Shown: positions 53,001-64,000 of the stretch, piece after piece
Layout of the letters: the number at the start of each line of letters is the position of its first letter
Numbering within the stretch: the first letter of the stretch is position 1
Source: Gordius sp. MW1
Taxonomy: Eukaryota > Nematomorpha > Gordioida > Gordea > Gordiidae
Length of the DNA: 64,000 nt
Assembly: GCA_964036665.1 (NCBI GenBank)
Contig: OZ038528.1
Span: 10,112,501 to 10,176,500 of the forward strand
Reading direction: 5' to 3'
Program-made: the position numbers and the translations under genes
The notes under the pieces: model-generated
What the model was told of the DNA's origin: nothing
What the model saw: only the letters and a program-made list of their open reading frames with translations
Database searches by the model: none

Positions 53001-53400
53001 CCCTTGTGCAAAATTTCTTATCGAGATTCTAACAAGGACATTATGCTAAGAATATTTACTGACTTTTAAAGATTTTTTCAGCCCCCTTTCGAAAGAATAT
53101 GAAAAATAAATTTTTTTCGACCTCAAATTATTTTCGTTTCAACCATATCGCCCCCATGAAAGTTTTCGATATCAGAGGTGAATTCCGTAAAAAAAATTTT
53201 TTTTGGTCAGTCATCAAAAATTATTAACTTTAAATCACGATCGCATAGAGCTTGTTTCACAAAAACTAGAGACACGCTTAGAAAGCGATATTGAAACAAT
53301 CTAAAAGCAACACGAAAATCTTAATTTCCTTCAATCTAAAACTTCCCCTTGTGCAAAAATTCTTATCGAGATTCTAACAAGGACATAATGCTAAGAATAT
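50000..53400 (+). repeat. Alternating CAAAATATTTTCAATT and AAATTATTTTCG monomers
   Basis: Monomers with CAAAATATTTTCAATT (near 49660, 50345, 51035 and 53470) alternate with AAATTATTTTCG types (near 49312, 50690, 51390 and 53130). A private monomer near 49990-50100 has CGACATCAAAA, TTTTTGATATCAG, CCGCAAAA and ATCTAAAATTATT. The copy at landmark 51008 is recombinant: its front is the CAAAATATTTTCAATT type, but it has GAATTCC and TTTTGATCAGTC where that class has GAGTTCC and TTTTATC. A GCAAGACG linker near 50525 is followed by GTGCAAAATTTC, a recombinant of two linker haplotypes. Near 52281 CACAATGTTAATTTC repeats a mark otherwise seen near 12756. Confidence 0.8.
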
Positions 53401-56400
53401 TTACTGACTTTTATACATTTTTTCAGCCCCCTTTCGAAAGAATATGAAAAATAATATTATTTTCGACCTCAAAATATTTTCAATTTTTTCGTTTCAACCA
53501 AATCGCCCCCATGAAAGTTTTCGATATCAGAGGTGAGTTCCGTAAAAAAAAATTTTTTATCAAAAATTATTATTTTTAAATCACGATCTCATAGAGCTTG
53601 TTTCACAAAAACTAGAGACACGCTTAGAAAGCGATATTGAAACAATCTAAACGCAACACGAAATTGTTAATTTCTCTCAATCTAAAACTTGGCCTCGTGA
53701 AAATTTCTTATCGAGATTTCTAACAAGGACATAATGCGAATATTTACTGACTTTTAAAGATTTTTTCAGCCCCCTTTCGAAAGAATATGAAAAATAAATT
53801 TTTTTCGACCTCAAATTTTTATCGTTTCAACCATATCGCCCCCATGAAAGTTTTCGATATCAGAGGTGAATTCCGTAAAAAAAAATTTTTTTGATCAGTC
53901 ATCAAAAATTATTAACTTTAAATCACGATCGCATAGAGCTTGTTTCACAAAAACTAGAGACACGCTTAGAAAGCGATATTGAAACAATCTAAAAGCAACA
54001 CGAAAATCTTAATTTCCTTCAATCTAAAACTTCCCCTTGTGCAAAAATTCTTATCGAGATTTTAACAAGGACATAATGCTAAGAATATTTACTGACTTTT
54101 AAAGATTTTTTCAGCCCCCTTTCGAAAGAATATGATAAATAAATTTTTTTCGACCTCAGAATTTTTTCATTTTTTTCCTTTCAACCATATCGCCCCCATG
54201 AAAGTTTTCGATATCAGAGGTGAATTCCGTAAAAAAAAATTTTTTTGATCAGTCATCAAAAATTATTAACTTTAAATCACGATCGCATAGAGCTAGTTTC
54301 ACAAAAACTAGAGACACGCTTAGAAAGCGATATTGAAACTATCTAAACGCAACACGAAAATCTTAATTTCTCTCCTAAAACTTCGCCTCGTGCAAAAATT
54401 CTTATCGAGATTCTAACAAGGACATAATGCTAAGAATAATTCCTAACTTTTAAAGATTTTTTCAGCCCCCTTTCGAAAGAATATGAAAAATAATATTTTT
54501 TTCGACCTCAAAATTTTTTCATTTTTTTCGTTCAACCATATCGCCCCCATGAAAGTTTTCGATATCAGAGGTGAATTCCGTAAAAAAAAATTTTTCATCA
54601 AAAATTATTAACTTTAAATCACGATCGTGTTTCACAAAAACTAGAAACACGCTTAGAAAGCGATATTGAAACAATCTAAACGCAACACGAAAGTGTTAAT
54701 TTCTCTCAATCTAAAACTTGGCCTCGTGCAAAATTTCTTATCGAGATTCTAACATGGACATTATGCTAAGAATATTTACTGACTTTTAAAGATTTTTTCA
54801 GCCCCTTTTCGAAAGAATATGAAAAATAAATTTTTTTCGACCTCAAATTTTTTTCGTTTCAACCATATCGCCCCCATGAAAGTTTTCGATATCAGAGGTG
54901 AATTCCGTAAAAAAAAATTTTTTTGATCAGTCATCAAAAATTATTAACTTTAAATCACGATCGCATAGAGCTTGTTTCACAAAAACTAGAGACACGCTTA
55001 GAAAGCGATATTGAAACAATCTAAAAGCAACACGAAAATCTTAATTTCCTTCAATCTAAAACTTCCCCTTGTGCAAAATTTCTTATCGAGATTCTAACAA
55101 GGACATTATGCTAAGAATATTTACTGACTTTTAAAGATTTTTTCAGCCCCCTTTCGAAAGAATATGAAAAATAAATTTTTTTCGACCTCAAATTATTTTC
55201 GTTTCAACCATATCGCCCCCATGAAAGTTTTCGATATCAGAGGTGAATTCCGTAAAAAAAGTTTTTTTTGGTCAGTCATCAAAAATTATTAACTTTAAAT
55301 CACGATCGCATAGAGCTTGTTTCACAAAAACTAGAGACACGCTTAGAAAGCGATATTGAAACAATCTAAAAGCAACACGAAAATCTTAATTTCCTTCAAT
55401 CTAAAACTTCCCCTTGTGCAAAAATTCTTATCGAGATTCTAACAAGGACATAATGCTAAGAATATTTACTGACTTTTAAAGATTTTTTCAGCCCCCTTTC
55501 AAAAGAATATGAAAAATAATATTTTTTTCGACCTCAAAATATTTTCAATTTTTTCGTTTCAACCATATCGCCCCCATGAAAGTTTTCGATATCAGAGGTG
55601 AGTTCCGTAAAAAAAATTTTTTTATCAAAAATTATTATTTTTAAATCACGATCTCATAGAGCTTGTTTCACAAAAACTAGAGACACGCTTAGAAAGCGAT
55701 ATTGAAACAATCTAAACGCAACACGAAATTGTTAATTTCTCTCAATCTAAAACTTGGCCTCGTGAAAATTTCTTATCGAGATTCTAACAAGGACATAATG
55801 CGAATATTTACTGACTTTTAAAGATTTTTTCAGCCCCTTCGAAAGAATATGAAAAATAAATTTTTTTCGACCTCAAATTTTTATCGTTTCAACCATATCG
55901 CCCCCATGAAAGTTTTCGATATCAGAGGTGAATTCCGTAAAAAAAATTTTTTTTGATCAGTCATCAAAAATTATTAACTTTAAATAACGATCGCATAGAG
56001 CTTGTTTCACAAAAACTAGAGACACGCTTAGAAAGCGATATTGAAACAATCTAAAAGCAACACGAAAATCTTAATTTCCTTCAATCTAAAACTTCCCCTT
56101 GTGCAAAATTTCTTATCGAGATTCTAACAAGGACATTATGCTAAGAATATTTACTGACTTTTAAAGATTTTTTCAGCCCCCTTTCGAAAGAATATGAAAA
56201 ATAAATTTTTTTCGACCTCAAATTATTTTCGTTTCAACCATATCGCCCCCATGAAAGTTTTCGATATCAGAGGTGAATTCCGTAAAAAAATTTTTTTTGG
56301 TCAGTCATCAAAAATTATTAACTTTAAATCACGATCGCATAGAGCTTGTTTCACAAAAACTAGAGACACGCTTAGAAAGCGATATTGAAACAATCTAAAA

Positions 56401-58160
56401 GCAACACGAAAATCTTAATTTCCTTCAATCTAAAACTTCCCCTTGTGCAAAAATTCTTATCGAGATTCTAACAAGGACATAATGCTAAGAATATTTACTG
56501 ACTTTTAAAGACTTTTTCAGCCCCCTTTCGAAAGAATATGAAAAATAAATTTTTTTCGACCTCAAAATTTTTTCATTTTTTTCGTTTCAACCATATCGCC
56601 CCCATGAAAGTTTTCGATATCAGAGGTGAATTCCGTAAAAAAAATTTTTTTTGATCAGTCATCAAAAATTATTAACTTTAAATCACGATCGCATAGAGCT
56701 TGTTTCACAAAAACTAGAGACACGCATAGAAAGCGATATTGAAACAATCTAAAAGCAAGACGAAAATCTTAATTTCCTTCAATCTAAAACTTCCCCTTGT
56801 GCTAAAATTCTTATCGAGATTTTAACAAGGACATAATGCTAAGAATATTTACTGACTTTTAAAGATTTTTTCAGCCCCCTTTCGAAAGAATATGAAAAAT
56901 AATATTTTTTTCGACCTCAAAATTTTTCCATTTTTTTCGTTCAACCATATCGCCCCCATGAAAGTTTTCGATATCAGAGGTGAATTCCGTAAAAAAAAAT
57001 TTTTGATCAGTCATCAAAAATTATTAACTTTAAATCACGATCGCGTAGAGCTTGTTTCACAAAAACTAGAGACACGCTTAGAAAGCGATATTGAAACAAT
57101 CTAAAAGCAACACGAAAATCTTAATTTCCTTCAATCTAAAACTTCCCCTTGTGCAAAAATTCTTATCGAGATTCTAACAAGGACATAATGCTAAGAATAT
57201 TTACTGACTTTTATAGATTTTTTCAGCCCCCTTTCGAAAGAATATGAAAAATAATATTATTTTCGACCTCAAAATATTTTCAATTTTTTCGTTTCAACCA
57301 AATCGCCCCCATGAAAGTTTTCGATATCAGAGGTGAGTTCCGTAAAAAAAAATTTTTTATCAAAAATTATTATTTTTAAATCACGATCTCATAGAGCTTG
57401 TTTCTCAAAAACTAGAGACACGCTTAGAAAGCTATATTGAAACAATCTAAACGCAACACGAAATTGTTAATTTCTCTCAATCTAAAACTTGGCCTCGTGA
57501 AAATTTCTTATCGAGATTTCTAACAAGGACATAATGCGAATATTTACTGACTTTTAAAGATTTTTTCAGCCCCCTTTCGAAAGAATATGAAAAATAAATT
57601 TTTTTCGACCTCAAAATTTTTTCATTTTTTTCGTTTCAACCATATCGCCCCCATTAAAGTTTTCGATATCAGAGGTGAATTCCGTAAAAAAAATTTTTTT
57701 TGATCAGTCATCAAAAATTATTAACTTTAAATCACGATCGCATAGAGCTTGTTTCACAAAAACTAGAGACACGCTTAGAAAGCGATATTGAAACAATCTA
57801 AAAGCAACACGAAAATCTTAATTTCCTTCAATCTAAAACTTCCCCTTGTGCAAAAATTCTTATCGAGATTTTAACAAGGACATAATGCTAAGAATATTTA
57901 CTGACTTTTAAAGATTTTTTCAGCCCCCTTTCGAAAGAATATGATAAATAAATTTTTTTCGACCTCAGAATTTTTTCATTTTTTTCCTTTCAACCATATC
58001 GCCCCCATGAAAGTTTTCGATATCAGAGGTGAATTCCGTAAAAAAAATTTTTTTTGATCAGTCATCAAAAATTATTAACTTTAAATCACGATCGCATAGA
58101 GCTTGTTTCACAAAAACTAGAGACACGCTTAGAAAGCGATATTGAAACTATCTAAACGCA
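53380..58160 (+). repeat. 11-monomer period (3.8 kb) block
   Basis: AATAATATTATTTTCG with CCAAATCGCCC recurs at 53501 and 57301 (3800 bp), GAGATTTCTAAC near 53713 and 57513, and CCTCAGAATTTTTTC at 54155 and 57965 (3810 bp; the extra length comes from a long-class monomer replacing a short-class one). Between them, 54.5-56.9 kb repeats the 24-26 kb order of monomers with small private changes such as CAGCCCCTTCGAAAG near 55831. ATCGCGTAGAGC near 52210 and 57040 ties this block to the preceding one. Confidence 0.8.
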
Positions 58161-61100
58161 ACACGAAAATCTTAATTTCTCTCCTAAAACTTCGCCTCGT
58201 GCAAAAATTCTTATCGAGATTCTAACAAGGACATAATGCTAAGAATAATTCCTAACTTTTAAAGATTTTTTCAGCCCCCTTTCGAAAGAATATGAAAAAT
58301 AATATTTTTTTCGACCTCAAATTTTTTTCATTTTTTTGGTTCAACCATATCGCCCCCATGAAAGTTTTCGATATCAGAGGTGAATTCCGTAAAAAAACAT
58401 TTTTGATCAGTTATCAAAAATTATTAACTTTAAATCACGATCGCATAAAGCCTGTTTCACAAAAACTAGAGACACGCTTAGAAAGCGATATTGAAACAAT
58501 CTAAACGCAACACGAAAGTGTTAATTTCTCTCAATCTAAAACTTGGCCTCGTGCAAAATTTCTTATCGAGATTCTAACAAGGACATTATGCTAAGAATAT
58601 TTACTGACTTTTAAAGATTTTTTCAGCCCCCTTTCGAAAGAATATGAAAAATAAATTTTTTTCGACCTCAAATTTTTTTCGTTTCAACCATATCGCCCCC
58701 ATGAAAGTTTTCGATTTCAGAGGTGAATTCCGTAAAAATATTTTTTTTGATCAGTCATCAAAAATTATTAACTTTAAATCAGGATCGCATAGAGCTTGTT
58801 TCTCAAAAACAAGAGACACGCTTAGAAAGCGATATTGAAACTATCTAAACGCAACACGAAAATCTTAATTTCTCTCCTAAAACTTCGCCTCGTGCAAAAA
58901 TTCTTATCGAGATTCTAACAAGGACATAATGCTAAGAATATTTACTAACTTTTAAAGATTTTTTCAGCCCCCTTTCGAAAGAATATGAAAAATAATATTT
59001 TTTTCGACCTCAAAATTTTTTCATTTTTTTCGTTCAACCATATCGCCCCCATGAAAGTTTTCGATATCAGAGGTGAATTCCGTAAAAAAAAATTTTTGAT
59101 CAGTCATCAAAAATTATTAACTTTAAATCACGATCGTGTTTCACAAAAACTAGAGACACGCTTAGAAAGCGATATTGAAACAATCTAAACGCAACACGAA
59201 AGTGTTAATTTCTCTCAATCTAAAACTTGGCCTCGTGCAAAATTTCTTATCGAGATTCTAACAAGGACATAATGCTAAGAATATTTACTGACTTTTAAAG
59301 ATTTTTTCAGCCCCCTTTCGAAAGAATATGAAAAATAATATTTTTTTCGACCTCAAAATTTTTTCATTTTTTTCGTTCAACCATATCGCCCCCATGAAAG
59401 TTTTCGATATCAGAGGTGAATTCCGTAAAAAAAAATTTTTTGATCAGTCATCAAAAAAATATTAACTTTAAATCACAATCGCATAGAGCTTGTTTCACAA
59501 AAACTAGAGACACGCTTAGAAAGCGATATTGAAACTATCTAAACGCAACACGAAAATCTTAATTTCACCCCTAAAACTTCGCCCCGTGCAAAAATTCTTA
59601 TCGAGATTCTAACAAGGACATAATGCTCAGAATATTTCCTAACTTTTAAAGATTTTTTCAGCCCCCTTTCGAAAGAATATGAAAAATAATATTTTTTTCG
59701 ACCTCAAAATTTTTTCATTTTTTTCGTTCAACCATATCGCCCCCATGAAAGTTTTCGATATCAGAGGTGAATTCCGTAAAAAAAATTTTTTTGATCAGTC
59801 ATCAAAAATTATTAACTTTAAATCACGATCGTGTTTCACAGAAACTAGAGACACGCTTAGAAAGCGATATTGAAACAATCTAAACGCAACACGAAAATCT
59901 TAATTTCCTTCAATCTAAAACTTCCCTTCGTGCAAAAATTCTTATCGAGATTCTAACAAGGACATAATGCTAAGAATATCTACTGACTTTTAAAGATTTT
60001 TTCAGCTCCCTTTCGAAAGAATATGCAAAATAATATTTTTTCGACCTCAAAATTTTTCATTTTTTTTGTTTCAACCATATCGCCCCCATGAAAGTTTTCG
60101 ATATCAGAGGTGAATTCCGTAAAAAAAATTTTTTTGGTCAGTCATCAAAAATTATTAACTTTAAATCACGATCGCATAGAGCTTGTTTCACAAAAACTAG
60201 AGACACGCATAGAAAGCGATATTGAAACAATCTAAAAGCAAGACGAAAATCTTAATTTCCTTCAATCTAAAACTTCCCCTTGTGCTAAAATTCTTATCGA
60301 GATTTTAACAAGGACATAATGCTAAGAATATTTACTGACTTTTAAAGATTTTTTCAGCCCCCTTTCGAAAGAATATGAAAAATAATATTTTTTTCGACCT
60401 CAAAATTTTTTCATTTTTTTTGTTCAACCATATCGCCCCATGAAAGTTTTCGATATCAGAGGTGAATTCCGTAAAAAAATTTTTTTTGATCAGTCATCAA
60501 AAATTATTAACTTTAAATCACAATCGCATAGAGCTTGTTTCACAAAAACTAGAGACACGCTTAGAAAGCGATATTGAAACAATCTAAACGCAACACGAAA
60601 ATCTTAATTTCCTTCAATCTAAAACTTCCCTTCGTGCAAAAATTCTTATCGAGATTCTAACAAGGACATAATGCTAAGAATATCTACTGACTTTTAAAGA
60701 TTTTTTCAGCTCCCTTTCGAAAGAATATGCAAAATAATATTTTTTCGACCTCAAAATTTTTTCATTTTTTTTGTTCAACCATATCGCCCCATGAAAGTTT
60801 TCGATTTCAGAGGTGAATTCCGTAAAAATATTTTTTTTGATCAGTCATCAAAAATTATTAACTTTAAATCACGATCTCATAGAGCTTGTTTCACAAAAAC
60901 TAGAGACACGCTTAGAAACCGATATTGAAACAATCTAAAAGCAACACGAAAATCTTATCCTTCAATCTAAAACTTCCCCTTGTGCAAAAATTCTTGTCGA
61001 GATTCTAACAAGGACATAATAATAAGAATATTTACTGACTTTTAAAGATTTTTTCAGCCCCCTTTCGAAAGAATATGAAAAATAAATTTTTTTCGACCTC

Positions 61101-64000
61101 AAATATTTTTCGTTTCAACCATATCGCCCCCATGAAAGTTTTTGATTTCAGAGGTGAATTCCGTAAAAATATTTTTTTTGATCAGTCATCAAAAATTATT
61201 AACTTTAAATCACGATCGCATAGAGCTTGTTTCACAAAAACTAGAGACACGCTTAGAAAGCGATATTGAAACAATCTAAAAGCAACACGAAAATCTTAAT
61301 TTCCTTCAATCTAAAACTTCCCCTTGTGCAAAAATTCTTATCGAGATTCTAACAAGGACATAATGCTAAGAATATTTACTGACTTTTAAAGAATTTTTCA
61401 GCCCCCTTTCGAAAGAATATGAAAAATAAATTTTTTTAGACCTCAAATTTTTTTCGTTTCAACCATATCGCCCCCATGAAAGTTTTCGATATCAGAGGTG
61501 AATTCCGTAAAAATATTTTTTTTGATCAGTCATCAAAAATTATTAACTTTAAATCACGATCTCATAGAGCTTGTTTCACAAAAACTAGAGACACGCTTAG
61601 AAAGCGATATTGAAACAATCTAAACGCAACACGAAAGTGTTTTTCTCTCAATCTAAAACTTGGCCTCGTGCAAAATTTCTTATCGAGATTCTAACAAGGA
61701 CATTATGCTAAGAATATTTACTGACTTTTAAAGATTTTTTCAGCCCCCTTTCGAAAGAATATGAAAAATAATATTTTTTTCGACCTCAAAATTTTTTCAT
61801 TTTTTTCGTTCAACCATATCGCCCCCATGAAAGTTTTCGATATCAGAGGTGAATTCCGTAAAAAAAAATTTTTGATCAGTCATCAAAAATTATTAACTTT
61901 AAATCACGATCGTGTTTCACAAAAACTAGAGACACGCTTAGAAAGCGATATTGAAACAATCTAAAAGCAACACAAAAATCTTAATTTCCTTCAATCTAAA
62001 ACTTCCCCTTGTGCAAAAATTCTTATCGAGATTCTAACAAGGACATAATGCTAAGAATATTTACTGACTTTTAAAGATTTTTTCAGCCCCCTTTCGAAAG
62101 AATATGAAAAATAAATTTTTTTCGACCTCAAATTTTTTTCGTTTCAACCATATCGCCCCCATGAAAGTTTTCGATTTCAGAGGTGAATTCCGTAAAAATA
62201 TTTTTTTTGATCAGTCATCAAAAATTATTAACTTTAAATCAGGATCGCATAGAGCTTGTTTCTCAAAAACTAGAGACACGCTTAGAAAGCGATATTGAAA
62301 CTATCTAAAAGCAACACGAAAATCTTATCCTTCAATCTAAAACTTCCCCTTGTGCAAAAATTCTTGTCGAGATTCTAACAAGGACATAATGCTAAGAATA
62401 TTTACTAACTTTTAAAGATTTTTTCAGCCCCCTTTCGAAAGAATATGAAAAATAATATTTTTTTCGACCTCAAAATTTTTTCATTTTTTTCGTTCAACCA
62501 TATCGCCCCCATGAAAGTTTTCGATATCAGAAGTGAATCCCGTAAAAAAAAATTTTTGATCAGTCATCAAAAATTATTAACTTTAAATCACGATCGCATA
62601 GAGGTTTCACAAAAACTAGAGACACGCTTAGAAAGCGATATTGAAACAATCTAAACGCAACACGAAAATGTTAATTTCTCTCAATCTGAAACTTGGCTTC
62701 GTGCAAAATTTCTTATCGAGATTCTAGCAAGGACATAATGCTAAGATTATTTACTGCCTTTTAAAGATTTTTTCAGCCATCTTTCGAAAGAATATGAAAA
62801 ATAATATTTTTTTCGACCTCAAAATTTTTTCATTTTTTTCGTTCAACCATATCGCCCCCATGAAAGTTTTCGATATCAGAGGTGAATTCCGTAAAAAAAA
62901 AATTTTTGATCAGTCATCAAAAATTATTAACTTTAAATCACGATCGTGTTTCACAAAACTAGAGACACGCTTAGAAAGCGATATTGAAACAATCTAAAAG
63001 CAACACGAAAATCTTAATTTCCTTCAATCTGAAACTTCCCCTTGTGCAAAAATTCTTATCGAGATTCTAACAAGGACATAATGCTAAGAATATTTACTGA
63101 CTTTTAAAGATTTTTTCAGCCCCCTTTCGAAAGAATATGATAAATAAATTTTTTTCGACCTCAAAATTTTTTCATTTTTTTCGTTTCAACCATATAGCCC
63201 CCATGAAAGTTTTCGATATCAGAGGTGAATTCCGTAAAAAAAATTTTTTTGATCAGTCATCAAAAATTATTAACTTTAAATCACGATCGTGTTTCACAGA
63301 AACTAGAGACACGCTTAGAAACCGATATTGAAACAATCTAAAAGCAACACGAAAATCTTATCCTTCAATCTAAAACTTCCCCTTGTGCAAAAATTCTTAT
63401 CGAGATTCTAACAAGGACATAATAATAAGGATATTTACTGACTTTTAAAGATTTTTTCAGCCCCCTTTCGAAAGAATATGAAAAATAAATTTTTTTCGAC
63501 CTCAAATTTTTTTCGTTTCAACCATATCGCCCTCATGAAAGTTTTCGATATCAGAGGTGAATTCCGTAAAAATATTTTTTTTGATCAGTCATCAAAAATT
63601 ATTAACTTTAAATCACGATCTCATAGAGCTTGTTTCACAAAAACTAGAGACACGCTTAGAAAGCGATATTGAAACAATCTAAACGCAACACGAAAGTGTT
63701 AATTTCTCTCAATCTAAAACTTGGCCTCGTGCAAAATTTCTTATCGAGATTCTAACAAGGACATTATGCTAAGAATATTTACTGACTTTTAAAGATTTTT
63801 TCAGCCCCCTTTCGAAAGAATATGAAAAATAATATTTTTTTCGACCTCAAAATTTTTTCATTTCTTCCGTTTCAACCATATCGCCCCCATGAAAGTTTTC
63901 GATATCAGAGGTGAATTCCGTAAAAAAAATTTTTGATCAGTCATCAAAAATTATTAACTTTAAATCACGATCGTGTTTCACAAAAACTAGAGACACGCTT
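58160..64000 (+). repeat. Mosaic of 0.4-2.4 / 6.6-9.9 kb type monomers, with a 3460-bp repeat
   Basis: Landmarks 58644 and 62104, and 58985 and 62445, are 3460 bp apart (10 monomers); the first pair shares TTTCTCAAAAAC and AAATCAGGATCGC. The CAGCTCCC/ATGCAAAATAA monomer occurs at 60024 and about 60729. The short CTTATCCTTC linker occurs near 60956, 62326 and 63358, and ATAATAATAAG near 61018 and 63421. The order 59.6-61.6 kb resembles 7.0-8.7 kb, with exchanges such as the GCATAGAAAGCG/GCAAGACG linker near 60207-60240. The window ends inside a monomer. Confidence 0.8.

Larger units (their letters stand above)
1..64000 (+). repeat. Satellite DNA array, ~344-bp monomer, ~185 head-to-tail copies
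   Basis: The same sequence of about 344 bp recurs from the first base to the last, always in the same orientation. I followed the landmark TTCGAAAGAATATGAAAAAT: it recurs at 113, 464, 813, 1136, 1480, 1830, 2174 and so on to 63822, with spacings usually of 341 to 354 bp. Each monomer holds a T-rich block, a core with GATATCAGAGGTGAATTCC, a poly(A)/poly(T) junction, a conserved block with GATCAGTCATC and CACGATCGC, and a variable linker. No unrelated sequence interrupts the array. The span from the first to the last landmark gives about 185 copies; this is an estimate and I did not count every copy. The array runs off both edges. Arrays of this kind are normally heterochromatic, centromeric or pericentromeric, but the location cannot be read from the sequence. 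Confidence 0.98.

Noticed and set aside
464..63672. About 70 open reading frames of 63-115 codons, mostly MKNN/MKNK starts on the + strand
   Set aside because: They are the same stretch of satellite read repeatedly. The A/T junction shifts the frame in about half of them, many monomers break the frame, and no recognised domain, ribosome site or codon bias supports a conventional gene.
1..64000. CRISPR-like regular repeats
   Set aside because: The repeat unit is about 344 bp with no short repeat and unique spacer pattern; the whole unit repeats.

Overview
The whole 64 kb window is one uninterrupted head-to-tail array of a eukaryotic satellite DNA. The monomer is about 344 bp and about 31% GC, and roughly 185 copies all run in the same direction. 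I see no conventional gene, RNA gene, transposon, CRISPR array or non-satellite insertion, and neither edge of the array lies in the window. The organism cannot be named from this. Long tandem arrays of this kind are typical of centromeric or pericentromeric heterochromatin. The monomer carries more CpG than its base composition predicts (13 in the monomer at 8416-8759, against about 8 expected), which argues against a heavily CpG-methylated vertebrate or plant. An invertebrate, for example an insect, is the more likely source, but that is inference.

Monomers fall into recognisable variant classes. They differ by two 9-bp indels, by the length and form of a central poly(A)/poly(T) junction, and by three linker haplotypes (ending CTTGGCC, CTTCCCC or CTTCGCC). 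The classes are arranged in nested higher-order repeats. A 14-monomer unit of 4789 bp occupies 14.2-24.4 kb as two full copies and part of a third. An 8-monomer unit of 2754 bp occupies 23.94-29.45 kb twice, with an older relative at 3.5-6.2 kb. A 3-monomer unit of 1053 bp occupies 28.5-30.6 kb twice. A segment of about 10.5 kb at 5.2-16.0 kb reappears at 29.6-40.1 kb, with whole monomers gained or lost. From 40 to 64 kb the array is a finer mosaic of the same monomer types, with copies at offsets of about 7.9, 8.2, 9.9, 3.8 and 3.46 kb.

The most interesting observation is that most monomers carry, on the + strand and in the right order, an apparent 5' splice site (GAG|GTGAAT, or GAG|GTGAGT in one class), a branch-point-like TACTGAC or TACTAAC, and a TTTTTTCAG 3' splice site. 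Joining these would give exons of 96 or 105 nt, both multiples of three, open in one frame, with +1 and -1 shifts compensating each other between classes. A spliced transcript could therefore read as a tandem 32- or 35-residue repeat protein. This is a hypothesis only: one class carries an in-frame stop, others break the frame, and concerted evolution plus chance could explain the pattern. Many exchange junctions fall at the poly(A)/poly(T) junction or in the linker.
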